Assembly: GCF_025506355.1 (NCBI RefSeq)
Contig: NZ_JANZYP010000002.1
Location: 186,001 to 250,000 of the forward strand
Origin: Sphaerisporangium corydalis
GTDB lineage: Bacteria; Actinomycetota; Actinomycetes; Streptosporangiales; Streptosporangiaceae
Direction: 5' to 3'
DNA: 64,000 bases
In this document: positions 49,530-57,352 of the stretch, piece after piece
Layout of the letters: each line of letters begins with the position of its first letter
Position numbering within the stretch: the stretch's first letter is position 1
The notes under the pieces: model-generated
Told to the model about the DNA's origin: nothing
The model's input: the letters and a program-made list of their open reading frames with translations, nothing else
The model's database searches: none
Translations under genes and position numbers: made by a program

Positions 49530-50879
49530 GTGAGCCGGCCGACGTACGCCCCCGGTTCCGCCGGCCCGGTCGGGCGGGTGGTGCTGCCGCTGGTCCCCCT
49601 GGGGCTGTTCGCCGCCCTGGGGGCGATGCTGGCGTACGCGTGGAAGGCGCCCTGCCGCTTCGGCGGGGCCTGGAACGACGGCACCCAGCAGTTCCTCAAC
49701 TTCTGTTACACCGACATCTATCCGCTGTGGTGGAACGAGAAGCTCGACCAGGGACTGGCGCCGTACTTCGGCCACGACGTGGAGTACCCCGTCGGCATCG
49801 GCTCCCTCATGTGGGTCATCCAGAAGATCGTGTCGGGGCTCAGCGAGCCCGGGGTCTGGTTCTACGACCTCACCGTGATCGTCATGGCGGTGTCGCTGAT
49901 CGTCGGCGTGCTGGTCATGGCGTCGCTGTCCGGCATGCAGGGGCGGCCCTGGGACGCGGCCTGGTACGCGCTGGCGCCCGCGCTCATCCTCACGGCGTTC
50001 ATCAACTGGGACCTGCTCTGCGGGGCGCTGAGCCTCGGGGCGTTCCTCGCGTGGGCGCGGCGCAGGCACTTCCTGGCCGGGGTGCTGCTAGGGCTGGCCA
50101 TCGCGACCAAGTTCTACCCGCTGGTGTTCTTCGGCCCGCTGTTCCTGCTGGCGCTGCGCACCCGCAAGTTCCAGGCGTTCTTCTGGATGCTCGGCGGCAC
50201 GGTGATCACCTGGGTGGTCGTGAACCTGCCGTTCATGCTCCTGGCGTTCAAGGGGTGGAAGCGGTTCTACACCTTCAGCAGCGAGCGCGGGGCCGACTGG
50301 GGTTCGCTCTGGTACTTCTTCCAGATGAAGCAGTGGCCGTTCCTCGGCGACCCCTCCCGGCTGGACATCCTCGGCATCGCGTCGTTCGGCGTGATCTGCG
50401 TGGCGGTCGCCGTGCTGGCGCTGGCCGCGCCGACCCGGCCGAGGCTGATGCAGCTCGCGTTCCTGGTCCTGGCCGCGTTCATGGTGACCAACAAGGTGTG
50501 GTCCCCGCAGTACGTCCTGTGGCTGGTGCCGTTCGCGGTGCTGGCCCGGCCGAACTGGAAGCCCCTGCTGCTCTGGCAGGTGGCCGAGTGCTGGTACTTC
50601 TTCGCGATCTGGCTCTATCTGGTGGGCATCCAGCCGGGCAACGAGACGCTGGGGATCAGTGACGGCACCTACTTCACCGCGGTCTGGGGCCGGGCCCTCA
50701 CGATCGCGATCATGGCGGCGTTCGTCGTGCGGGACATCCTGCGTCCCGAGCACGACGTGATCAGGAAGGGCGGCGTGGACGATCCGACCGGCGGGGTCTT
50801 CGACGGAGCGGACGACCGTTTCGTCCTGCGTGTCGCCTCGTCCCCGGCCCGTGGGGAGATCGCGCCCAATTCCGCGTGA
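49530..50879 (+). CDS. Polytopic glycosyltransferase, GT87/DUF2029-like
   Basis: 449 residues from GTG 49530, 4 bp after the PBP stop, so probably translationally coupled. Eight or more membrane segments. The first outer loop carries WNDGTQQFLNFCYTDIY and FGHDVEYPVGIGSLMW with acidic residues typical of the polyprenyl-phosphate-sugar GT-C fold. FINWDLLCGALSLGAFLAWA and LLGLAIATKFYPLVFF are conserved in GT87 proteins (Rv0051 position). It probably uses polyprenyl-phosphomannose to build a lipoglycan or cell-wall glycan. Acceptor unknown. Confidence 0.88.
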   Translation: MSRPTYAPGSAGPVGRVVLPLVPLGLFAALGAMLAYAWKAPCRFGGAWNDGTQQFLNFCYTDIYPLWWNEKLDQGLAPYFGHDVEYPVGIGSLMWVIQKIVSGLSEPGVWFYDLTVIVMAVSLIVGVLVMASLSGMQGRPWDAAWYALAPALILTAFINWDLLCGALSLGAFLAWARRRHFLAGVLLGLAIATKFYPLVFFGPLFLLALRTRKFQAFFWMLGGTVITWVVVNLPFMLLAFKGWKRFYTFSSERGADWGSLWYFFQMKQWPFLGDPSRLDILGIASFGVICVAVAVLALAAPTRPRLMQLAFLVLAAFMVTNKVWSPQYVLWLVPFAVLARPNWKPLLLWQVAECWYFFAIWLYLVGIQPGNETLGISDGTYFTAVWGRALTIAIMAAFVVRDILRPEHDVIRKGGVDDPTGGVFDGADDRFVLRVASSPARGEIAPNSA

Positions 50880-50956
50880 CGCCGGTGCGCGCCGACGAGT
50901 CGCAGGAGTGCGCGCCGATGGGTGGCGTTCCTGATCGGAAGTCCAGGATGACCATC

Positions 50957-50970
50957 TATCCTCCTATGTG
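50957..50970 (+). promoter_or_regulatory. Candidate leaderless promoter
   Basis: TATCCT (50957-50962) ends 7 nt before GTG 50970. No Shine-Dalgarno. It matches the spacing seen before idi, the DUF5318 gene and nfo. Confidence 0.4.
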
Positions 50971-52094
50971 TGCAGACCTCCCCCCAGGAGACCGCTTCTC
51001 GGGTGCCGGCCCGTGAGTCCGACGGCGACGCGCTGCTCCTGTGGCTGGGATCGCGTGCCGGGATCGTCATCGCCGCGACGGTCGGGGCGAGCGTGCTCGC
51101 CGGGGACAAGACCCTCGTGCCGTTCCTGGAACGATGGCAGCACTGGGACGCCAAGCTCCTGGTGGACATCGCGAAGTTCGGCTATGGCGGCGACCCCGCC
51201 GCCAACCCCGACCCGGGGCTGCCGGCCTTCTTCCCCGGGATGCCGCTGGCCCTCCGCCTGGTCCACGTGATCGTGCCCGACTGGTCCCTCGCCGGCCTGT
51301 TCATCTCGTTCGTCGCCGGAATGGTGGCGATGGTGGCCCTGGCCAGACTCGGCGACTTCGAGGGCCCTGAGGGGTCGGGTCGGCGTTCGGTGCTGGCGCT
51401 GCTGCTCTGGCCGACGGCGGTGTTCCTGTTCGCGGGGTACACCGAGTCGCTGTTCCTGGCCTTCGCGATCCCCGCCTGGCTCTACGCGCGGCGCCAGAAC
51501 TGGATGGCCGCCGGGCTGCTCGCCGCCGGTGCGTCCTGCGTGCGCATCACCGGCCTGTTCCTGGCGCTGGCGCTGATCGTGGAGTTCGTCATGCGGCGCG
51601 GCAGGGCGGGCAAGGCGGCCTGGCTGCTGGTGCCGTTCGTGCCGCTGGTGCTCTACTCCGCCTACCAGCACTCCCGTACGGGCGACTGGCTCGCCTGGCA
51701 GCACGCCCAGGAGGCCGGTTGGGGCCGGCAGATGGTCTGGCCGTGGCAGTCGTTCTGGACGACCTGGCAGATGGCGGCGGGCGACGGCCAGTTCGTCTGG
51801 GCGTTCCGCATGGAGATCGCGGGCGCGCTCGTCGGGTTCGCCGTGGTGATCTGGCTGCTGGTCGCGCGGCGGTGGAGCGAGCTGGTGTACGTCGGCCTGC
51901 AGCTCGGCGCGCTGGCCTTCTCGGCGTACTACCTGTCGATCCCGCGCTCGATCCTGCTGTGGTTCCCGCTCTGGATCATGGTCGGGCAGGTCGCGCGGCG
52001 GCACCGCGCCGTGCTCGTGCTCTACGCGCTCATCGCGGGGCCGCTGATGGTGCTGAACACCATGACCTTCATCAGCGGGGCCTGGGCGGGCTGA
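50970..52094 (+). CDS. Mannosyltransferase-like membrane protein (PIG-V type)
   Basis: 374 residues with about nine membrane segments. The N-terminal cytoplasmic stretch leads to helix 1 (GIVIAATVGASVLAG). FLERWQHWDAKLLVDIAKFG includes the HWDA/aspartate motif of PIG-V/GT76-like mannosyltransferases. FPGMPLALRLVHVIVPDWSL and LLLWPTAVFLFAGYTESLF are the other conserved blocks. It probably uses a polyprenyl-phosphate mannose donor. Probably leaderless GTG. It follows the GT87 gene by 90 bp; a shared role in a surface glycan is inferred from this and from the nearby PBP. Confidence 0.85.
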   Translation: MQTSPQETASRVPARESDGDALLLWLGSRAGIVIAATVGASVLAGDKTLVPFLERWQHWDAKLLVDIAKFGYGGDPAANPDPGLPAFFPGMPLALRLVHVIVPDWSLAGLFISFVAGMVAMVALARLGDFEGPEGSGRRSVLALLLWPTAVFLFAGYTESLFLAFAIPAWLYARRQNWMAAGLLAAGASCVRITGLFLALALIVEFVMRRGRAGKAAWLLVPFVPLVLYSAYQHSRTGDWLAWQHAQEAGWGRQMVWPWQSFWTTWQMAAGDGQFVWAFRMEIAGALVGFAVVIWLLVARRWSELVYVGLQLGALAFSAYYLSIPRSILLWFPLWIMVGQVARRHRAVLVLYALIAGPLMVLNTMTFISGAWAG

Positions 52095-52181
52095 GGGCCC
52101 GCCCGCCATCGGCGCGGCACCTCACCGGCTCGCGTCGGCGTGGCGCCCTACCCACTTTCGCGGTGGAGTAATCCAGGGACT

Positions 52182-52201
52182 TATCCACAGGCTGTGGATC
52201 A
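52182..52201. repeat. 20-bp inverted DnaA-box pair, copy 2 (identical to 17913)
   Basis: TATCCACAGGCTGTGGATCA, the same 20-mer that follows dnaA, with a flanking T that makes a perfect TTATCCACA (52181-52189). It overlaps the nfo stop codon (52199-52201). Distance to oriC about 34 kb. Confidence 0.85.
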
Positions 52202-52954
52202 AAGGTGCTCGCGGAGGAAGGCGATGTCCGCCGCCTGGCCGTCGGCCGGCGTCTCCACCACGATCGGCGCGCCCGCCGCGCGGCACACCCCGAGGATGAG
52301 CTCCGGGTCGATCTGGCCCTTGCCCAGGTTGGCGTGCCGGTCGGCGCCGGAGTCGAAGGTGTCCCGCGAGTCGTTGCAGTGGATCAGGTCGATGCGGCCG
52401 GTGATCGCCTTGACCCGGTCGACCACCTCGGCGAGCTCCTCGCCCCCGGCGTGGGCGTGGCAGGTGTCCAGGCAGAAGCCCACGTCGAAGCCGTCGAGCG
52501 CCTCCCACAGGCGCGCCACGCTCTCCAGCCTGCGCGCCATCGCGTTGCCGCCGCCCGCGGTGTTCTCGATGAGCACGGGGATGGGGCTCTCGAGCCGCTC
52601 GAACACCTTGCGCCAGTTGTCGAAGCCCACCTGCGGGTCGTCGTCCTTGCCGACGTGGCCGCCGTGCACGATCAGGCCCTTGGCGCCGATCGACGCCGCG
52701 GCCTCCAGCTGGCCCGCGAGGAGCTTGCGGCTGGGGATGCGGATGCGGTTGTTCGCCGTGGCGACGTTGATCACGTAGGGGGCGTGGACGTAGACGTCGA
52801 CCGCCGAGGCCTTCAGGGCGTCCGCCGAGGCGGGCAGGACCGGCCCCTTCCACCCCTGGGGATCACCCAGGAAGAACTGCACGACCTCGGCGTCACGCGC
52901 CGTCGCGTGGGCCAGGGGGTCGTCTTGGTCGACGTGAGCTCCGATGCGCACCAT
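52199..52954 (-). CDS. nfo: Deoxyribonuclease IV (endonuclease IV)
   Basis: 251 residues. A TIM-barrel AP endonuclease that cuts DNA 5' to abasic sites using a three-metal Zn centre. Signature blocks: KGLIVHGGHVGKDD, VLIENTAGGGNAM, FDVGFCLDTCHAHAGG, IDLIHCNDSRDTFDSGADRH and HANLGKGQIDPELI, then PIVVETPADG. Metal-binding His, Glu, Asp and His residues are all present. ATG 52954 is preceded by TACGCT ending 7 nt upstream, a probable leaderless promoter. The stop codon is embedded in the inverted DnaA-box pair. Confidence 0.96.
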   Translation of the reverse strand: MVRIGAHVDQDDPLAHATARDAEVVQFFLGDPQGWKGPVLPASADALKASAVDVYVHAPYVINVATANNRIRIPSRKLLAGQLEAAASIGAKGLIVHGGHVGKDDDPQVGFDNWRKVFERLESPIPVLIENTAGGGNAMARRLESVARLWEALDGFDVGFCLDTCHAHAGGEELAEVVDRVKAITGRIDLIHCNDSRDTFDSGADRHANLGKGQIDPELILGVCRAAGAPIVVETPADGQAADIAFLREHL

Positions 52955-52961
52955 GGGGTCG

Positions 52962-52967
52962 AGCGTA
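52962..52967 (-). promoter_or_regulatory. Candidate leaderless -10 of nfo
   Basis: TACGCT on the minus strand ends 7 nt before the nfo ATG, with no Shine-Dalgarno between. Motif and spacing only. Confidence 0.4.
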
Positions 52968-53056
52968 GCCGTTTCAACGCCCTGGGCAGGGGCAGTGGAG
53001 CCGCCGGATCGGTACGCCCAGAAACCCGCGTACCGCGTGAGACATAGGAGACGACT

Positions 53057-53245
53057 GTGGCCTACTACCGCCGCGGGGTCAGCCTCTTAGGCTTGATCTA
53101 CATTCTCATCGGCATCTACGTGGCGTGGGTTCACGACTACATCACGCCAAGCCTGCTCAAGAGGATCGCCCAGGCGCTCCTTGCGGTCTTCCTTTGGTTC
53201 CTCATCCTGCTCGGTGTCGACCTTCATATCGGAGGCGGCAACTGA
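53057..53245 (+). CDS. Small two-helix membrane protein
   Basis: 62 residues: VSLLGLIYILIGIYVAW (helix 1, about 9-25), a polar link DYITPSLLKRIAQ, and LLAVFLWFLILLGVDLHI (helix 2, about 41-58). GTG 53057 has AGGAGA 7 nt upstream. No family known to me. It sits between nfo and rpsF and is followed by a terminator at 53267. Its conservation cannot be judged here. Confidence 0.7.
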   Translation: MAYYRRGVSLLGLIYILIGIYVAWVHDYITPSLLKRIAQALLAVFLWFLILLGVDLHIGGGN

Positions 53246-53266
53246 GCCGCGTCCGCCGCCGCACGG

Positions 53267-53293
53267 ACGGGAGTGCCTCGGGGGCGCTCCCGT
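53267..53293. terminator. Terminator between convergent small membrane protein genes
   Basis: ACGGGAGTGCC (53267-53277) and GGCGCTCCCGT (53283-53293) pair over 11 bp with one G.T and a 5-nt loop. CGCTCTTTGC follows on the plus strand. Suited to both convergent genes. Confidence 0.78.
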
Positions 53294-53314
53294 CGCTCTT
53301 TGCGGCATCGCCCG

Positions 53315-53626
53315 TCAGGGGATGAACCCGCCGTGGTAGATGCCCATCGCCACGCCGACGAACGATCCGACGATGGCGACGATGTTCACCGAGCGCTCCG
53401 CGGTCGTGGCGGACACGTACTGCGAGTACATCCCGACGACGAACCCCACGAGACCCGCCCACGACGCGATCATGTGGGCGCTCACCACGAATCCGCACAC
53501 GAACGCGACCAGGCCGCAGGCGAGCGCGACCAGGGTGAGGGCGTTCTCCCGGGTGTGCTTGCCGCCGTCCGAGTTGAGCGTGAGGCGGAAGGGCTCGCTC
53601 TCGGTGGGGCCGAGGGCTTGTGGCAT
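53315..53626 (-). CDS. Small polytopic membrane protein, hypothetical
   Basis: 103 residues from ATG 53626, which has AGGAGG 8 nt upstream; GTG 53635 is too close to that site. About three membrane segments: LTLVALACGLVAFVCGFVV, IASWAGLVGFVVGMYSQYV and VNIVAIVGSFVGVAMGIY, after a polar N-terminus (SEPFRLTLNSDGGKHTRENA). No family recognised. Divergent from the ribosomal/ssb operon. Confidence 0.75.
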   Translation of the reverse strand: MPQALGPTESEPFRLTLNSDGGKHTRENALTLVALACGLVAFVCGFVVSAHMIASWAGLVGFVVGMYSQYVSATTAERSVNIVAIVGSFVGVAMGIYHGGFIP

Positions 53627-53707
53627 GGCGGCCACCTCCTCTCTTGCCTCATGACGTTCCCCTTACCGGCGGCGGGCAATCGCGGCCGAGTGGTCGGGGA
53701 ACACTGG

Positions 53708-53713
53708 TAGACT
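53708..53713 (+). promoter_or_regulatory. Candidate promoter of the rpsF-ssb-rpsR-rplI operon
   Basis: TAGACT preceded by TGG gives an extended -10 (TGGTAGACT). It stands 141 bp before rpsF, leaving a long leader. -35 match weak. Confidence 0.45.
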
Positions 53714-53854
53714 CCTCGGGCTACGTCTGTTATGCGCGTGTGTTGTCCACCGCGTGTGCCGCTCCGCCGCCGAAGGCGCGGGCGAAGGCGTCAGCGTCCT
53801 CCTGTCACGGCATGGTGTCGTGACCGCGAAAGTCCAGAGGAGGTTGGAGTTCGC

Positions 53855-54145
53855 ATGCGTCGTTACGAACTGATGGTCATCCTTGACCCGTCACTCGATG
53901 AGCGTACGGTCACTCCCTCGCTCGACCAGTTCCTCAGCGTCGTCCGCAATGACGGCGGCACCGTGGAGAAGGTCGACGTGTGGGGCCGTCGCCGGCTGTC
54001 CTACGACATCATCAAGAAGTCCGAGGGCATCTACGCCGTCATCGACCTCACCGCCACCCCCGCCACGGTCAAGGAGCTGGACCGCCAGCTCAACCTGAAC
54101 GAGGGCATCCTGCGCACCAAGGTCCTGCGTCCCGACATGCACTGA
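53855..54145 (+). CDS. rpsF: 30S ribosomal protein S6
   Basis: 96 residues from ATG 53855 (AGAGGAGG upstream). [20 protein letters not shown] is the S6 N-terminus. [19 protein letters not shown] and the final [12 protein letters not shown] are diagnostic. S6 binds S18 on the 30S platform; the two are encoded around ssb here. The frame is open upstream but the conserved start is clear. A stem-loop with a T-run follows immediately (54148-54178). Confidence 0.98.
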   Translation: MRRYELMVILDPSLDERTVTPSLDQFLSVVRNDGGTVEKVDVWGRRRLSYDIIKKSEGIYAVIDLTATPATVKELDRQLNLNEGILRTKVLRPDMH

Positions 54146-54147
54146 GC

Positions 54148-54178
54148 GGCTTCGGGTCATGCCGAAGCCCGGCTTTTT
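54148..54178 (+). terminator. Stem-loop with T-run between rpsF and ssb
   Basis: GGCTTCGG and CCGAAGCC form an 8-bp stem with a 6-nt loop, followed by CGGCTTTTT. It lies 3 bp past the rpsF stop. As ssb, rpsR and rplI follow in the same operon, it probably acts as a partial terminator or processing site. Confidence 0.7.
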
Positions 54179-54247
54179 GTCGGGCGGTAGCCGTACTCTG
54201 AGGCCCAACAGGCTGCGCAGATTCACGCAGGAAGGCGAAAGCGACCG

Positions 54248-54829
54248 ATGGCAGCAGGCGACACAACGATCACCATCGTCGGCAACCTTGTCGACGACCC
54301 GGAGCTGCGTTTCACCCCCTCGGGGCAGGCCGTGGCCCGGTTCCGCATCGCATCCACTCCGCGGTTCATGGACAAACAGACCAACGAGTGGAAAGACGGC
54401 GAGAGCCTCTTCCTGACCTGCAACGTGTGGCGCCAGGCGGCGGAGAACGTCGCCGAGAGCCTCCAGCGCGGAATGCGGGTCATCGTTCAGGGGCGGCTGC
54501 GCCAGCGGTCGTACGAGACCAAGGAAGGCGAGAAGCGCACCGTCTACGAGGTCGAGGCCGACGAGGTCGGCCCGTCCCTCCGTAACGCCACCTGCAAGGT
54601 CAACAAGACCGCCCGTCAGGGCGGCGGCGGTGGCGGTGGCGGCGGGTTCGGCGGCGGAGCCGACGACCCGTGGGCCTCGGCCAGCCCGGCACCCCCCGGT
54701 GGGGGCGGCGGGTTCGGTGGCGGCGGCGGTGGTTACAACCAGGGTGGCGGCGGCTACAACCAGGGCGGCGGCTTCGGCGGCTCCCAGGGTGGCGGCGGCG
54801 GCGACCTCAGCGACGAACCGCCTTTCTGA
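54248..54829 (+). CDS. ssb: Single-stranded DNA-binding protein
   Basis: 193 residues. The OB-fold (1-110) has [30 protein letters not shown] and [20 protein letters not shown]. The C-terminal 75 residues are Gly/Asn/Tyr/Gln-rich ([17 protein letters not shown]) and end in the acidic tip LSDEPPF that binds partner proteins. This is the essential replication SSB encoded between rpsF and rpsR. ATG 54248 has AAGG about 12 nt upstream. Confidence 0.98.
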   Translation: MAAGDTTITIVGNLVDDPELRFTPSGQAVARFRIASTPRFMDKQTNEWKDGESLFLTCNVWRQAAENVAESLQRGMRVIVQGRLRQRSYETKEGEKRTVYEVEADEVGPSLRNATCKVNKTARQGGGGGGGGGFGGGADDPWASASPAPPGGGGGFGGGGGGYNQGGGGYNQGGGFGGSQGGGGGDLSDEPPF

Positions 54830-54901
54830 TCACAACACCAGTCCCAGTATCCGACCGACCATTCCCGCATCACGCGGGGCTCTCTTAGGAGGAGCACCAC
54901 G

Positions 54902-55138
54902 ATGGCGAAGCCGGCACTGCGCAAGCCGAAGAAAAAGGTTTGCCTGTTCTGCCATGACAAGATCTCCTACGTCGACTACAAGGACACGGCGCTGCTGCGG
55001 AAGTTCATCTCCGACCGCGGCAAGATCCGTGCCCGCCGGGTGACGGGCAACTGCACCCAGCACCAGCGTGACGTGGCGACCGCGATCAAGAACGCGCGTG
55101 AGATGGCCCTGCTGCCGTACACGAGCACCGCGCGCTGA
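54902..55138 (+). CDS. rpsR: 30S ribosomal protein S18 (zinc-binding form)
   Basis: 78 residues. [20 protein letters not shown] shows the CxxC pair, with a later Cys and His in [12 protein letters not shown], so this is the C+ (Zn-ribbon) paralogue. Actinobacteria often carry a second, zinc-free S18 elsewhere under Zur control. [16 protein letters not shown] is the conserved rRNA-contact block. ATG 54902 has AGGAGG upstream. Partner of S6. Confidence 0.98.
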   Translation: MAKPALRKPKKKVCLFCHDKISYVDYKDTALLRKFISDRGKIRARRVTGNCTQHQRDVATAIKNAREMALLPYTSTAR

Positions 55139-55152
55139 CAGGAGGCTCTGAC

Positions 55153-55599
55153 ATGAAACTCATCATCACCACCGAGGTCTCGGGCCTCGGCGCCCCCGGT
55201 GACATCGTCGAGGTCAAGGACGGCTACGGCCGCAACTACCTGATCCCGCGCGGGTTCGCCATGCGCTGGACCCGTGGCGGCGAGAAGCAGATCGAGTCGA
55301 TCAAGAAGGCTCGCGACGCCCGCGACATCCGCGACCTCGGCACCGCCAAGGAGGTCGCCGGCCGGCTCGGCGCCCTTCGGGTGACGCTGAAGACGCGCGC
55401 CGGCGACACCGGCCGCCTGTTCGGCTCGGTGACGACCGGCGACATCGCCGACGCGGTCAAGGCCGCGGGCGGTCCGCTGCTCGACCGCCGCCGCATCGAG
55501 ATCACCAACGCGATCAAGAGCGTCGGTTCCCACCGCGTCTCGGTCCGGCTGCACCCCGAGGTGGCGGCCAACCTCGACGTCGAGGTGGTCGGCACCTGA
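55153..55599 (+). CDS. rplI: 50S ribosomal protein L9
   Basis: 148 residues: MKLIITTEVSGLGAPGDIVE and VKDGYGRNYLIPRGFAM are the L9 N-domain (rRNA binding); a long helix and a C-terminal domain (HRVSVRLHPEVAANLDVEV) follow. ATG 55153 has AGGAGG 7 nt upstream. Last gene of the rpsF operon, with a terminator at 55622. Confidence 0.98.
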   Translation: MKLIITTEVSGLGAPGDIVEVKDGYGRNYLIPRGFAMRWTRGGEKQIESIKKARDARDIRDLGTAKEVAGRLGALRVTLKTRAGDTGRLFGSVTTGDIADAVKAAGGPLLDRRRIEITNAIKSVGSHRVSVRLHPEVAANLDVEVVGT

Positions 55600-55621
55600 G
55601 CCGACGGCTCACGTGGTCCCG

Positions 55622-55658
55622 AAGGGCCCTTTCCCGCCAAGGGAAGGGGCCCTTTCCT
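55622..55658 (+). terminator. Terminator after rplI
   Basis: AAGGGCCCTTTCCC pairs with GGGAAGGGGCCCTT over 14 bp with one G.T and a 5-nt loop, then TCCTTGG. 22 bp past the rplI stop. Confidence 0.85.
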
Positions 55659-55736
55659 TGGTCTGAGGCCAGATGCCGGGCCTGGGTCAGGTGCTCGCGT
55701 ACACCGGGTCCGCCGTGCCGGTGCCCGGGGGTGGCC

Positions 55737-57047
55737 TCAGGCGCCGGTGACCAGCCAGGCGTGGCCGTACGAGCGTCCGGCCAGGGTGACCAGCCGGGCC
55801 GCCATCCACACCGCGAGGGCCGTCCACAGGGCCACCAGGCCGCCGCCGAAGTGCACGACGGCGAGGACCGCGGGCAGGTAGGCGAGCGTCGCGAGGGCGG
55901 CGGTCCAGGCCAGGTAGCGCCGGTCGCCCGCGCCGATGAGCACGCCGTCCAGGACGAACACCACGCCGGCCAGCGGCTGCAGCAGGGCGACGATCCACAG
56001 GACCGTCCGGAGTTCGGCGCCGACGGCCGCGTCCGCGCCGAACAGGCCGGGGATGACCGGTCGCAGCAGCACGATCGCGAGCCCGAGTACCACCCCGTAC
56101 CAGATGCCCCACCCCACCATCGTCCGCGTGGCCGCGCGCGTCCCGCGCACGTCGCCGGCGCCGAGGGCGCGCCCGGTGATGGCCTGGCCCGCGATCGCGA
56201 TGGCGTCGAGGGCGAAGGCGAGCAGGGTCCAGATCTGGGTCGCGATGGCGTGCGCCGCGAGCTGGGCGAGGCCCATGCGCGTGGCGACGGCGGTGGCGAG
56301 GATCAGGACGACGCGCATGCAGACCGTCCGGATCAGCAGCGCCACGCCCGCGGTGCCGGAGTCCCTGATCCCGGCGAGATCCGGTCGCGGGGACACCCCG
56401 TGGCGGCGGGCGGCACGGGCGGCGACGAGCAGGTACACGGCGGCGCCGAGCCCCTGCGCGAGTACGGTGCCCCAGGCCGACCCGGCGATCCCCCAGTGCA
56501 GGACGAGCACGAACACCAGGTTGAGCACGGCGTTGAGCGTGAACGACCCCACGGAGACGGCGAGGGGGGTCACGGTGTCCTGCAGGCCGCGCAGGATCCC
56601 GGTTCCGGCCAGGACGATCAGCATGGCCGGGATGCCGAGCAGGCTGATCCGCAGGTAGGTGATCGCCGGGGCGGTCACGCCGGGGGAGGCGCCGAACAGC
56701 TCGACGATCCACGGCGCGAGCGGCCAGCAGGCCGCGATCAGCGCCAGGCCGATGGCGGCGGCGAGCCAGAGCCCGTCGACGCCCAGCTTGACCGCGCGGG
56801 TGAGGTCGCCCGCGCCCACCTGTCGCGCCACCGCCGCCGTGGTGCCGTACGCGAGGAAGACGCACACGCTGACCACGGAGGTCAGTGCGGTGCCCGCGAT
56901 GCCCAGGGCGCCGAGCGAGACCGTGCCGAGGCGGCCGACGATCGCGTAGTCCACGAGGATGAAGAGCGGCTCGGCCACCAGCGCGCCGAACGCCGGCACG
57001 GCCAGCGCGAGGATCTCCCGGTTGCCGACGCGGGGGGTAAGAGTCAC
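55737..57047 (-). CDS. MATE family efflux transporter (DinF-like)
   Basis: 436 residues from GTG 57047 (VTLTPRVGNREILALAVPAF); the frame extends 13 codons further. Twelve membrane segments. VAEPLFILVDYAIVGRLGTV (helix 1, with the conserved Asp) and later ALDAIAIAGQAITGRALGAG are typical of MATE/DinF proteins, which use Na+ or H+ gradients to export cationic drugs. The gene occupies the position between rplI and dnaB in Streptomyces as well. Divergent from dnaB, sharing the DnaA-box-rich region. Confidence 0.93.
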   Translation of the reverse strand: MTLTPRVGNREILALAVPAFGALVAEPLFILVDYAIVGRLGTVSLGALGIAGTALTSVVSVCVFLAYGTTAAVARQVGAGDLTRAVKLGVDGLWLAAAIGLALIAACWPLAPWIVELFGASPGVTAPAITYLRISLLGIPAMLIVLAGTGILRGLQDTVTPLAVSVGSFTLNAVLNLVFVLVLHWGIAGSAWGTVLAQGLGAAVYLLVAARAARRHGVSPRPDLAGIRDSGTAGVALLIRTVCMRVVLILATAVATRMGLAQLAAHAIATQIWTLLAFALDAIAIAGQAITGRALGAGDVRGTRAATRTMVGWGIWYGVVLGLAIVLLRPVIPGLFGADAAVGAELRTVLWIVALLQPLAGVVFVLDGVLIGAGDRRYLAWTAALATLAYLPAVLAVVHFGGGLVALWTALAVWMAARLVTLAGRSYGHAWLVTGA

Positions 57048-57097
57048 ATGTCCATCTTGTCTCTTACGCCGCCATAGTGGAGACACGCCACGACACC

Positions 57098-57251
57098 TGT
57101 GGACGAATCATGGCGACTTTCTTTTCTCCACAGCCCGTGGATACAGTTTCCCCTGCTCAGCAGGGGTTGCGGAGTTATGCACAAGAGTTATCCACAGAGT
57201 TGTCCCCAGCGTTCCCACACCTCGTGACGAGAAGTGCACACGTTATCCACA
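57098..57251. promoter_or_regulatory. DnaA-box cluster upstream of dnaB
   Basis: Two perfect TTATCCACA boxes (57188-57196 and 57243-57251), TTGTCCCCA (57200-57208), TTATGCACA (57175-57183), reverse TGTGGACGA (57098-57106) and an inverted TCCACAGCCCGTGGA (about 57127-57142). They fill the 306-bp MATE-dnaB divergent region. The perfect boxes match the consensus better than any box inside oriC. No coding frame is conserved here. Confidence 0.88.
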
Positions 57252-57352
57252 ACCTTGTCGACAGGACGCGTTGCCGGTTCGTTCAGAACCGGCGAAACTG
57301 TCAGCCCGGCTACTTCGGGGGTGGCCCGGGATGTTCGATGGAAGGCGGCCAG

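Noticed and set aside
46634-49699. 1021-codon open frame antisense to the class A PBP
   Set aside because: Shadow frame; composition dominated by Arg/Gly/Val/Leu with no motif, and the PBP motifs on the other strand are complete.
57077-57352. N-terminal extension of dnaB (92 residues)
   Set aside because: The translated extension is not DnaB-like, crosses the DnaA-box cluster, and a GTG with a ribosome-binding site stands at the conserved start.
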